Source: Tateyamaria sp. Alg231-49 (GTDB lineage Bacteria > Pseudomonadota > Alphaproteobacteria > Rhodobacterales > Rhodobacteraceae). Taken from it: 64,000 nucleotides of DNA. Location of the stretch: NCBI RefSeq assembly GCF_900143535.1, contig NZ_FRFA01000019.1:17598-81597 (forward strand). The letters run 5' to 3'. Numbering within the stretch: position 1 is the first letter of the stretch; every line of letters starts with the position of its first letter. This document shows positions 35,695 through 43,321 of the stretch, one piece after another. The notes under the pieces were generated by a model that was not told the origin of the DNA, did no database searches, and saw only the letters and a program-made list of their open reading frames with translations. Position numbers and translations under genes: made by a program.

Positions 35695-37238
35695 CCCACT
35701 GGTTGATTGCACCCGTTGTTCTACCTGCAATGCTGGCGCCGTTTATCGTGCTGGCCGCACGCTATCACATTGGCATCCAGCGCGCGTTTTCTGTGGCTGG
35801 GGTTGTGGCGCTGATCGTGATTTCAGCTGCACTGGCGTGGAATGCCTCTGACGGCACGGTTGAGATTTACCAGCTTGGGGATTGGGCCGCACCATTCGGG
35901 ATCATCCTAGTGGGGGACAGCCTTTCGACACTGATGGTTCTGCTCACGGCGGTGCTGGCCTTGTGCGTTCTGCTTTATGCCATCGGGTCAGAGTGGGATG
36001 ACAGGGGCACGCACTTCCATGCCTTGTTCCAGTTCCAGTTGATGGGGATCATGGGCGCGTTTCTGACAGGCGATTTGTTCAACCTCTTTGTTTTCTTCGA
36101 AGTGCTGTTGATCGCGTCCTATGGCCTGATGATCCATGCCGGCGGCACAGCGCGACTGCGGGCAGGGGTGCAGTATGTGCTGTTCAACCTGATTGGCTCG
36201 ACCTTGTTCCTGTTCGCGCTTGGCTCAATCTACGCCGAGACCGGGACCCTCAACATGGCGGACCTCGCGGCGCGCGTGGCGCTTATTGATCCGGCGGAAA
36301 CCGTTGGGATACGGGTCGCCTCTGTCCTGCTGCTTCTGGTCTTTGCGATCAAGGCTGCTGTGGTGCCGCTGCACTTCTGGTTGCCCTCCAGCTATGCCGA
36401 GGCACCGGCCCCGGTCGCGGCCCTGTTTGCGATTATGACCAAAGTGGGCGGCTACGCGATCATCCGCGTCTACACATTGATCTTCCCGCCGGATGTGGAG
36501 GTCACGTCAGGCCTGCACGATCTGTGGTTGCTGCCCGCCGCACTTGCGTCACTGGCGATCGGGATGATTGGGGTGCTGGCGGCCAAACGGCTGGACCGCC
36601 TCGTGGCTTTCGCGGTCATCGGGTCCATGGCGATGGTGATGGTTTCGATCGCACTCTTTACTCCGACTGGCATCGCAGCAGCCCTGTACTACATCGTGCA
36701 TTCGACCCTTGCGGCGGCGGCCTTGTTCCTGATTGCGGACCTTGTGCGCACGGGGCGGGGCAACGTCGAACTGACTGCGCAAGCGCCAATGGCAGGCGCT
36801 GCGCTTACGGCTGCGTTGTTCTTTATCGGCGCGATTGCGATGGCGGGTCTACCGCCCTTGTCGGGGTTCATTGGCAAGCTCTTGGTGCTGGATGCTGCGT
36901 TTGACACGGACATGATGGTGTGGGTCTGGATCATCGTTCTCTGTTCCAGCCTGATCAGTATCCTCGGCTTTGCACGCGCAGGCAGTGTTCTGTTCTGGAA
37001 GGCGCACAGTGTCACCCATTCAGAAGATGATTTGGTCATGCCGCGCCCCACGACTCTGTCCTATGTGGCAGTCGGCGCATTGATCGGTTTGTTGACCCTG
37101 CACACGGTCTTTGCGGGTCAGGTACACGGGTACACCACACGGATTGCGGCCACGCTGTTCGAACCAACCGCTTATAGCAATGCGGTGCTGAATACGCCCG
37201 GAAAACTCTCCAAACCCAAGAAAGAGGAGGAGCACTGA
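35691..37238 (+). CDS. mrpD: Mrp antiporter subunit D (NuoN/NuoM-like)
   Basis: 515 residues, about 14 membrane helices; second proton-channel-like subunit. LTGDLFNLFVFFEVLLIASYGLMIH with the conserved Glu, AVVPLHFWLPSSYAEAPAPVAALFAIMTKVGGYA with the conserved Lys, and PPLSGFIGKLLVL are typical. ATG at 35691 overlaps the mrpC stop (ATGA). Confidence 0.95.
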   Translation: MTHWLIAPVVLPAMLAPFIVLAARYHIGIQRAFSVAGVVALIVISAALAWNASDGTVEIYQLGDWAAPFGIILVGDSLSTLMVLLTAVLALCVLLYAIGSEWDDRGTHFHALFQFQLMGIMGAFLTGDLFNLFVFFEVLLIASYGLMIHAGGTARLRAGVQYVLFNLIGSTLFLFALGSIYAETGTLNMADLAARVALIDPAETVGIRVASVLLLLVFAIKAAVVPLHFWLPSSYAEAPAPVAALFAIMTKVGGYAIIRVYTLIFPPDVEVTSGLHDLWLLPAALASLAIGMIGVLAAKRLDRLVAFAVIGSMAMVMVSIALFTPTGIAAALYYIVHSTLAAAALFLIADLVRTGRGNVELTAQAPMAGAALTAALFFIGAIAMAGLPPLSGFIGKLLVLDAAFDTDMMVWVWIIVLCSSLISILGFARAGSVLFWKAHSVTHSEDDLVMPRPTTLSYVAVGALIGLLTLHTVFAGQVHGYTTRIAATLFEPTAYSNAVLNTPGKLSKPKKEEEH

Positions 37239-37239
37239 T

Positions 37240-37743
37240 ATGGCCCGTCGCGCCTTTTTCTGGCTGCTGCCACACCCTTTTCTGACCATCCTTTTGGCGG
37301 TGGTGTGGATCCTGCTGCAAAACGAGTTTTCCGCAGGCATGGCTGTCTTTGGTTTGATCCTTGGAATCCTGATCCCGTGGGGCACGTCGATCTGGTGGCC
37401 CGACACGCCAAGTGGATTTCATGTGGGCAGGATGTTCAGCTATTCGCTGATGGTGATTTGGGACATCATCAAGGCCAATATCGAGGTGGCGTGGATTGTT
37501 CTGTCGGTGTCCAATGACAAGTTGAAACCTGCATGGATCGTGGTGCCTCTTGATTTGGTGCAGCCCGAAGCGATCACCATTTTGGCAGGCACCATCACTC
37601 TGACACCCGGCACCGTTTCGGCGGACCTGTCGGACGAAGGCCACAGCCTGCTGGTCCACGTGCTGCACACCGATGACCCGGATTCGGTGCGGGATGAGAT
37701 CAAGACCCGCTATGAGGCCCGCCTGAAGGAGATTTTCACATGA
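37240..37743 (+). CDS. mrpE: Mrp antiporter subunit E
   Basis: 167 residues: two N-terminal helices and a cytoplasmic domain. The family block PEAITILAGTITLTPGTVSADLSDEGHSLLVHVL is clear. Starts 1 bp after mrpD's stop with AAAGAGGAGGAGC upstream; overlaps mrpF by 4 bp. Confidence 0.94.
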   Translation: MARRAFFWLLPHPFLTILLAVVWILLQNEFSAGMAVFGLILGILIPWGTSIWWPDTPSGFHVGRMFSYSLMVIWDIIKANIEVAWIVLSVSNDKLKPAWIVVPLDLVQPEAITILAGTITLTPGTVSADLSDEGHSLLVHVLHTDDPDSVRDEIKTRYEARLKEIFT

Positions 37744-38027
37744 GTTCCGCGACTGGCATCATAGACATCGCCGTGATGATCACCTTTTGCGCACTGGCAT
37801 TGGGTCAGACCCTTTCGATGGTCCGCCTTGTGTTGGGTCCCAGCTATGGCGACCGCATCCTTGCGCTGGATACGATGGTGATCAATTCGCTGGGCCTTGT
37901 TGTTGTGTTGGGCATTCATCAAGGCGTGCAGATCTATTTCGAGGTTACGCTATTGATCGCCATGCTTGGCTTTGTCTCGACCGTTGCGCTGGCGCGGTTC
38001 CTGCTGCGGGGGGACATCATCGAATGA
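37740..38027 (+). CDS. mrpF: Mrp antiporter subunit F
   Basis: 95 residues, three helices; MRLVLGPSYGDRILALDTM-like segment (here VRLVLGPSYGDRILALDTM) is the MrpF hallmark, with GDRILALD conserved. ATGA overlaps on both sides link it to mrpE and mrpG. Confidence 0.94.
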   Translation: MSSATGIIDIAVMITFCALALGQTLSMVRLVLGPSYGDRILALDTMVINSLGLVVVLGIHQGVQIYFEVTLLIAMLGFVSTVALARFLLRGDIIE

Positions 38028-38413
38028 CCGGACAGATCATCGCGACATATGCCGCCGCCCTTAGCCTTTTGATCGGGTCAGGATTCATCATGGTTGGGGT
38101 CATTGGCCTGTTGAAATTCAACGACCCGATGACCCGCCTGCATGCGCCGACCAAGGTGGGTACAATCGGGATCGGGATGTTGCTACTTGCGTCACTTTTG
38201 CACTCTTATGCGATTGGTGGCTCATCCATGCACGAACTGCTGATTATGGCGTTCCTCTTTGTGACGGCGCCTGTATCCGCGAATTTCATCGCCAAGGTGA
38301 ACATTCATCAGCGCAGTTGCTCCACGCCTCCTGAACCACCAGAGGACGACACGTGGTCCACGTTGAATTCCCCGGAAGGCGACGTTGAGGACACAGCCTC
38401 GCAAAAGGGCTAG
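38024..38413 (+). CDS. mrpG: Mrp antiporter subunit G
   Basis: 129 residues, three membrane helices followed by an acidic, Ser/Pro-rich tail of about 35 residues. The conserved GLLKFNDPMTRLHAPTKVGTIG and the FLFVTAPVSANF segment identify MrpG. ATG at 38024 overlaps mrpF's stop. Last gene of the operon; the guanidine-type leader starts about 155 bp downstream. Confidence 0.93.
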   Translation: MTGQIIATYAAALSLLIGSGFIMVGVIGLLKFNDPMTRLHAPTKVGTIGIGMLLLASLLHSYAIGGSSMHELLIMAFLFVTAPVSANFIAKVNIHQRSCSTPPEPPEDDTWSTLNSPEGDVEDTASQKG

Positions 38414-38567
38414 TGGCAGGCATGTACGCCCTATTTGTTGTATTGGGCGCCAAATCCTGAGCAAAAGCGGGGCATGTGCCTAAAGATTGGGCGGATTCGC
38501 GTGGTCTGTATGGCTGTATCCCGCAAATTCATTGTGCATAGCCCATTACCGCACGCAGTCTAAACAT

Positions 38568-38677
38568 GCAGGATGTCTAGGGTTCCGCCTCATGTCAGAG
38601 GGTCAGGTCCAAGAGACATCGCTGGCCGGGCGCACCCGGTTGGTACACGGCGGGGCAAAATCCCGGGAGGCTACTGC
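38568..38677 (+). promoter_or_regulatory. Guanidine-I (ykkC) riboswitch
   Basis: The conserved elements of the ykkC class occur in order: CTAGGGTTCCGC (38577-38588), a middle GGTCAGGTCCAAGAGAC segment (38601-38617), a GGCCGGGCG/CACCCGG hairpin, and ACACGGCGGGGCAAAATCCC (38645-38664) with GGGAGG. GCAG (38568-38571) and CTGC (38674-38677) can close P1. It lies 73 bp upstream of an ABC transporter gene that begins an operon with a guanidine-hydrolase-like enzyme. This class senses free guanidinium and turns genes on; the context agrees. Confidence 0.9.
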
Positions 38678-38749
38678 GCAGGTTTGACCCGCGCTCCGCA
38701 TGCCCATCCACGCGGTCAATCCATCCTTTAAACAAATGGGGACTGACCG

Positions 38750-39802
38750 ATGAAGAAATTTGCAACACTCACCTCTGCGGCGCTTTTGCTGGCCAGTACG
38801 GCCATGGCGGATGGACATGTCAAAACAGAATTCAAGATGGCGTGGACCATCTATGTGGGCTGGATGCCATGGGGCTATCTGGAAGACAGCGGCATCATGG
38901 ACAAATGGGCCGCCAAATATGAAATCGACGTCGAGATCGTGCAGATCAACGACTATATCGAAGGGATCAACCAGTTCACGGCAGGCGCATTTGATGCAGT
39001 AGGGGCCACCAACATGGACGCGCTGTCGATCCCGGCGGGTGGCGGTGTGGACACCACGACACTGATTGTGGGCGATTATTCAAACGGCAATGACGCGATC
39101 ATTATCAAGGGCGAAGGCGATGTGTCATCGCTCGCGGGGAAAACGGTCAACCTCGTTGAATTGTCTGTATCTCACTACCTTCTGGCCCGCGCCCTTGCCA
39201 GCGCTGGTCTGTCCGAACGTGACCTTGAAGGGCTTGTGAACACTTCGGATGCCGACATGATCGCAGCCTATGCGACGGACGACGTGACACATCTGGTCAC
39301 ATGGAACCCGATGGCCGCCGAAATCCTTGCCGATCCGGTCGCCAACAGCGTCTATGACAGCTCGGACATTCCCGGCGAAATCGTGGACATCATGTGGGCC
39401 AACACCGAAGTGCTGGAAGCCAATCCAGCGTTCGGGAAGGCTGTCGCAGGGGCTTGGTTCGAAGTGATGGAACTGATGGCAGCAGGAGATGAAGAGGTGC
39501 TGACAGCCATGGCCGAAGCGTCGGGTACCGACCTTGCAGGGTACAAAGCACAGCTTGCCGCGACCGAGATGTTTTATACCCCGGCCGAGGCTGTCGCCTT
39601 CACCGAATCCGAAGAGCTAAAGACAACGATGGTCAGTGTGGCCGAGTTCCTCTTTGAGAACGGGATACTGGGCGAGGGCGCTCCATCGCCAGACTTTGTT
39701 GGTGTCGAATACCCAGATGGGACGATCACCGGAGATTCCAGCAACGTCAAACTGCGTTTCGACACCACGTATATGCAAATGGCCGCCGACGGCGCGCTGT
39801 GA
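38750..39802 (+). CDS. ABC transporter substrate-binding protein, probable guanidine importer
   Basis: 350 residues with a signal peptide (MKKFATLTSAALLLASTAMA), so periplasmic. The fold is of the NitT/TauT type: the mature start FKMAWTIYVGWMPWGYLED, the hinge INDYIEGINQFTAGAFDAVGATNMD and ELSVSHYLLARAL recall the family long named putative urea ABC transporter binding protein found next to urea/guanidine carboxylase genes. Because it directly follows a guanidine riboswitch and precedes a guanidine-hydrolase-like gene, guanidine (or a guanidino compound) is the likely ligand. Ribosome binding site GGGGACT precedes the ATG. Aromatic residues near the N terminus could bind a cation. Confidence 0.88.
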   Translation: MKKFATLTSAALLLASTAMADGHVKTEFKMAWTIYVGWMPWGYLEDSGIMDKWAAKYEIDVEIVQINDYIEGINQFTAGAFDAVGATNMDALSIPAGGGVDTTTLIVGDYSNGNDAIIIKGEGDVSSLAGKTVNLVELSVSHYLLARALASAGLSERDLEGLVNTSDADMIAAYATDDVTHLVTWNPMAAEILADPVANSVYDSSDIPGEIVDIMWANTEVLEANPAFGKAVAGAWFEVMELMAAGDEEVLTAMAEASGTDLAGYKAQLAATEMFYTPAEAVAFTESEELKTTMVSVAEFLFENGILGEGAPSPDFVGVEYPDGTITGDSSNVKLRFDTTYMQMAADGAL

Positions 39803-39844
39803 TGAAAGCTGGCCTGCTACGCGTGGCTGTGGCGGGCCCCTGAT

Positions 39845-40657
39845 ATGCGATTGATCAACATCACTCCTGGCCGAGCACTGACGGCATTCCTCGTGCTGCT
39901 GCCCTTTGCGCTTGTGCTGATCGCCTATGCGATTGGATCGGACATTCGGCTGACGGCGAACCCGTCAGACAAGCTGCTGCCCGCCCTCAGCACCATTGGC
40001 GACACAATGGTGCGTCTGACAACCGAAGGCGACAGGCGCACTGGTGATATATTGTTCTGGGTGGACACGTGGGCAAGCCTTAAACGGCTTGGCATTGGGA
40101 TCGGAATTTCGGCGGCGCTTGGCCTGCTCTTTGGCTTGGCGATCGGCTTGCTGCCACTGGTGCGCAGCACGCTCAAACAGTTTGTTGCGGTCTTGTCGAT
40201 GATTCCGCCGCTGGCGCTGCTGCCCATTCTTTTCATTGTGTTTGGCCTTGGCGAGCTTTCCAAGGTGGTGCTGATTGTCGTGGGGACGCTGCCCTTTATC
40301 ATTCGTGATCTTAGCCAGCGCACCATCGAAATCCCGCAAGAACTGCTGGTCAAGGCACAGACCCTTGGGGCCTCCACATGGGTGATCGCCATCCGCGTGG
40401 CCTTGCCGCAAATCATGCCGCGTCTCATTCAGGCAGTCCGCCTGTCGCTGGGCCCCGCTTGGCTGTTCCTGATCGCGGCCGAGGCCATTGCGTCAGACGC
40501 AGGCCTTGGCTACCGCATCTTTCTGGTGCGCCGCTATCTCGCCATGGATGTGATCCTGACCTACGTGATCTGGATCACACTGTTGCCCTTCCTCATCGGC
40601 TGGGGGCTGCGCTACGCCGCGCGCCGCTTCTTCCCTTGGGCGGAGGAGGGGTTGTGA
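39845..40657 (+). CDS. ABC transporter permease, probable guanidine importer
   Basis: 270 residues, six membrane helices. The permease EAA-type loop reads VKAQTLGASTWVIAIRVALPQIMPRLIQAVRLSLGPAW, typical of NitT/TauT-type permeases. It lies 42 bp after the binding-protein gene, and its TGA overlaps the GTG of the ATPase gene by 3 bp, so it works with both neighbours. In inner membrane. Confidence 0.92.
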   Translation: MRLINITPGRALTAFLVLLPFALVLIAYAIGSDIRLTANPSDKLLPALSTIGDTMVRLTTEGDRRTGDILFWVDTWASLKRLGIGIGISAALGLLFGLAIGLLPLVRSTLKQFVAVLSMIPPLALLPILFIVFGLGELSKVVLIVVGTLPFIIRDLSQRTIEIPQELLVKAQTLGASTWVIAIRVALPQIMPRLIQAVRLSLGPAWLFLIAAEAIASDAGLGYRIFLVRRYLAMDVILTYVIWITLLPFLIGWGLRYAARRFFPWAEEGL

Positions 40658-41421
40658 GCTTCGTCTCTGTCAAAAACGTATTCCAAACCTATGGCACCCG
40701 GCCCATCATCGAACGGGTAAACGTCGAGGTGGAAGAGGGCGAGTTCATCTCCATCGTTGGGGCGTCTGGCTGTGGTAAGTCCACCTTTCTGCGCCTGCTT
40801 TTGGCGCAAGAACGACCCACACGCGGTGAAATCAGCATTGCTGGCGCGCCGCCGGCGCGCGAACCGGGCCTCGACCGGGGTATCGTCTTTCAGCGCTACT
40901 CCGTTTTCCCTCACATGAGCATCCGCGACAACATTGTGGCCGGCGAGTCGTTTCGCCGGGGGTGGGGCCGGTTCTGGGGCGCAGAGCGCAAGGCGGCACA
41001 GGCCCGCGCGGATGAGACACTGGCGCGGATCGGGTTGGATCATGTGGCCGACCAATACCCGGCAACCTTGTCGGGCGGCATGCAGCAACGCCTTGCCATC
41101 GGACAGGCCCTTGTTGCACGCCCGCGCGTGCTGCTGCTTGATGAACCCTTTGGCGCGCTGGACCCCGGCACGCGCATCGCCATGCACGATTTTCTGACGG
41201 ACCTGCGGGCCGAGACCGGCATGACCGTATTCATGGTCACCCACGATCTGGAAGAAGCGTTCAAGCTGGGCGACCGGGTTCTGGTCTTTGATAAACCCCG
41301 CTGGGACCCGCAGGACCCCAATCTGAACGGGGCCACAATCACCTATGATTTTGACGCCCGCAACGGCGGCATCCCGTTTCAAACCTTGAAGGAGGAAACC
41401 CATGTTCTTGAAGAACACTGA
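40654..41421 (+). CDS. ABC transporter ATP-binding protein, probable guanidine importer
   Basis: 255 residues. Walker A GASGCGKST, Q-loop FQRYSVFPHMS, signature LSGGMQQRLAIGQAL, Walker B VLLLDEPFGALD and switch His in VTHDLEEA are intact. GTG start at 40654 overlaps the permease stop. Its last 20 bp overlap the start of the hydrolase gene; the ribosome binding site of that gene (AAGGAGG) lies inside this coding region, so expression is probably coupled. Confidence 0.93.
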   Translation: MSFVSVKNVFQTYGTRPIIERVNVEVEEGEFISIVGASGCGKSTFLRLLLAQERPTRGEISIAGAPPAREPGLDRGIVFQRYSVFPHMSIRDNIVAGESFRRGWGRFWGAERKAAQARADETLARIGLDHVADQYPATLSGGMQQRLAIGQALVARPRVLLLDEPFGALDPGTRIAMHDFLTDLRAETGMTVFMVTHDLEEAFKLGDRVLVFDKPRWDPQDPNLNGATITYDFDARNGGIPFQTLKEETHVLEEH

Positions 41422-42646
41422 GCGGACACGCTCGCACCATCCGCACGATCATTCGAGCACAGAGGCGCGACACCACCACCCGGATCTGACCAAACTGCGC
41501 GGTTGGAAGGCGATGCAGGCCGAGGGCGATTTGCCCGAGACGGGCTGGGATCAGGAGCGCAAATGGGCGTTGCGCATGGGCTTGACCGGTGCGGATAGCA
41601 TCGAAGACAAGTCGATCCCAACCTTTGCGCGCGGCGAGTTGCCCCACTACGCAGGCATCAACACTTTTCTGAAAGCGCCTTATGCAGAGGACGTCACCGA
41701 GGTGCAGCACTATGATGCCACCGTGCTGGGTATTCCTTTTGACGGAGGCACGACCTACCGCGCAGGCACGCGGTTCGGCCCGCAGGGCGTGCGCAAAATC
41801 TCAGCGCTTTATACGCCTTACAACTATGAAATGGCGGTGGACCTGCGCGAACAGATGACCCTGTGTGATGCGGGCGATGTGTTCACTATCCCGGCCAATA
41901 TCGAAAAGACGTTCGATCAGATCACCCGCGGGGTGAGCCATGTGGCCTCGTCCGGATCGCTGCCCATCATGATCGGCGGGGATCACTCGATTGGGTTCCC
42001 GTGCGTGCGCGGCATAGCGCAGTGCACATCGAAGAAAATCGGGATCATTCACTTTGATCGGCATGCAGATATTCAAGAGAAAGATCTGGATGAGCGCATG
42101 CACACAACCCCATGGTTCCATGCGACAAACATGGACAACGTGCCTGCCAAAAACCTTGTGCAGATCGGTATTGGTGGCTGGCAGGTTCCGCGCGAGGCGG
42201 TGAAGGTTGCACGCGAACGCGAGACCAACATCATCACCATGGGTGACATGGAAAAGATGGGCATCGATAAGACCGTCGAGATGGCGCTGGAAATGGCGTG
42301 GGACGGCGTAGATATGGTGTACCTGTCCTTTGACATCGACAGCATTGATTGCGGATTTGTGCCTAGAACCGGTTGGCCCGAACCGGGTGGCTTCCTACCA
42401 CGCGAAGCGCTCGCCTTGGTCTCCAAGGTCGCGGCCGAAGGGATCTGCGGCATGGAACTGGTTGAGGTCGCTCCGCCCTATGACCAATCCGAAATCACCG
42501 CCCTCATGGGCACGCGCGTGATTGTGGATGTTCTGGGCAGTCTCGTTGCAAGCGGCAAGATGGGCGATCACAAGCGTCACATGGACAAGCCCGTCGAAAT
42601 CCCCCACGGCGAGTTTGAAGGAAAGCGGTGGTCCAATGCCACATGA
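41402..42646 (+). CDS. gdmH: Ureohydrolase (agmatinase fold), probable Ni-dependent guanidine hydrolase
   Basis: 414 residues, about 100 longer than ordinary agmatinases. Metal ligands: H195 (IGGDHS), D219/H221/D223 (HFDRHAD), D311/D313 (SFDID). The sequences HFDRHADIQEKDLDERMHT, TPWFHATN and GFVPRTGWPEPGG, plus a long N-terminal extension, match what I recall of the cyanobacterial guanidine hydrolase Sll1077 (GdmH) rather than agmatinase or arginase. GdmH splits guanidine into urea and ammonia and needs nickel. The first 26 residues contain seven His (HHPHDH...HHH), a likely metal-gathering tag. Operon position behind a guanidine riboswitch and importer, and before a His-rich protein, supports this. 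Activity on other guanidino substrates is not excluded. Confidence 0.87.
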   Translation: MFLKNTERTRSHHPHDHSSTEARHHHPDLTKLRGWKAMQAEGDLPETGWDQERKWALRMGLTGADSIEDKSIPTFARGELPHYAGINTFLKAPYAEDVTEVQHYDATVLGIPFDGGTTYRAGTRFGPQGVRKISALYTPYNYEMAVDLREQMTLCDAGDVFTIPANIEKTFDQITRGVSHVASSGSLPIMIGGDHSIGFPCVRGIAQCTSKKIGIIHFDRHADIQEKDLDERMHTTPWFHATNMDNVPAKNLVQIGIGGWQVPREAVKVARERETNIITMGDMEKMGIDKTVEMALEMAWDGVDMVYLSFDIDSIDCGFVPRTGWPEPGGFLPREALALVSKVAAEGICGMELVEVAPPYDQSEITALMGTRVIVDVLGSLVASGKMGDHKRHMDKPVEIPHGEFEGKRWSNAT

Positions 42647-43127
42647 TCACGCGCATGGCGCGCACAGCCATTCCCACGACCATCAGCACCACCATGACTA
42701 CGGGCACAGCCACACGCATGGTCCAGGACATAACCACGACCACCCGGATCACATGCATTCCCACATGCATGCTGTTGATGATGCGGCAGAATTACAGGTC
42801 CTGACCGACCAGTTTATCGACGGCTTCGTGGCTGCCAAGGACAAGATGTCTTACCTGCGTATCGCCGGTGTCCCGCTGGAAATTGACGCCCCCGGCGGCG
42901 GTCCCAAGATGAAACTGGTCGATGTCACTCTGACCACCGAATGGCAGGTGGGCACGGCTTCACCGTCCTTTGGTTCGCGCGAGCTTAGCTACATGCCATA
43001 TCCGGGCGAGATGGTGACCGAGCGTACCAATATGGGTCTCATCTACGTCTCGCTCGAGACCAAGCAGGTCACGGACCTGCGAAGCTTTATTCAAAACCAC
43101 CCTGCATCCGGAAAGGATTATGTATGA
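42636..43127 (+). CDS. Histidine-rich protein, candidate nickel chaperone of the guanidine hydrolase
   Basis: 163 residues, cytoplasmic (no signal peptide). The first 45 residues contain 20 His in HxH and HDH patterns, then a folded domain of about 115 residues (LTDQFIDGFVAAKDKMSYLRIAGVPLEID...) that I do not recognise. ATG at 42636 overlaps the end of gdmH by 11 bp. Cyanobacterial GdmH needs the HypA/HypB-like chaperones GhaA/GhaB; no such genes are present here, so this protein may store or deliver nickel instead. Inference only, but position and composition fit well. The longer frame from 42522 is inside gdmH and rejected. Confidence 0.82.
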   Translation: MPHDHAHGAHSHSHDHQHHHDYGHSHTHGPGHNHDHPDHMHSHMHAVDDAAELQVLTDQFIDGFVAAKDKMSYLRIAGVPLEIDAPGGGPKMKLVDVTLTTEWQVGTASPSFGSRELSYMPYPGEMVTERTNMGLIYVSLETKQVTDLRSFIQNHPASGKDYV

Positions 43128-43321
43128 AACCGATGCTCACTTTGATTGCCGCCGTCGCAACCACACCCGCGCTGGCACACCCTTCTCTGGCGCCGCATGC
43201 GCATAACGAGGCAACAGCGTTTTCACCGATGGCTGCGATTGTCGCCTTGGCACTGGTCGGGGCCGTCGCGATTGCCGCGCCCCATCTGCGAAACGCTATG
43301 ATGCGTGCGACAGCGCGCTAA
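43124..43321 (+). CDS. Small exported membrane protein of the guanidine operon
   Basis: 65 residues: a signal peptide (MKPMLTLIAAVATTPALA), then a short His-containing periplasmic segment (HPSLAPHAHNE) and one membrane helix (MAAIVALALVGAVAIAAPHL) with a basic tail. Overlaps the His-rich gene by 4 bp (ATGA). The periplasmic HxxxxxHxH could bind metal, so it might be an accessory of metal entry or of the ABC importer. Its last 26 bp overlap the 3' end of uxuA on the other strand. No family recognised. Confidence 0.7.
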   Translation: MKPMLTLIAAVATTPALAHPSLAPHAHNEATAFSPMAAIVALALVGAVAIAAPHLRNAMMRATAR

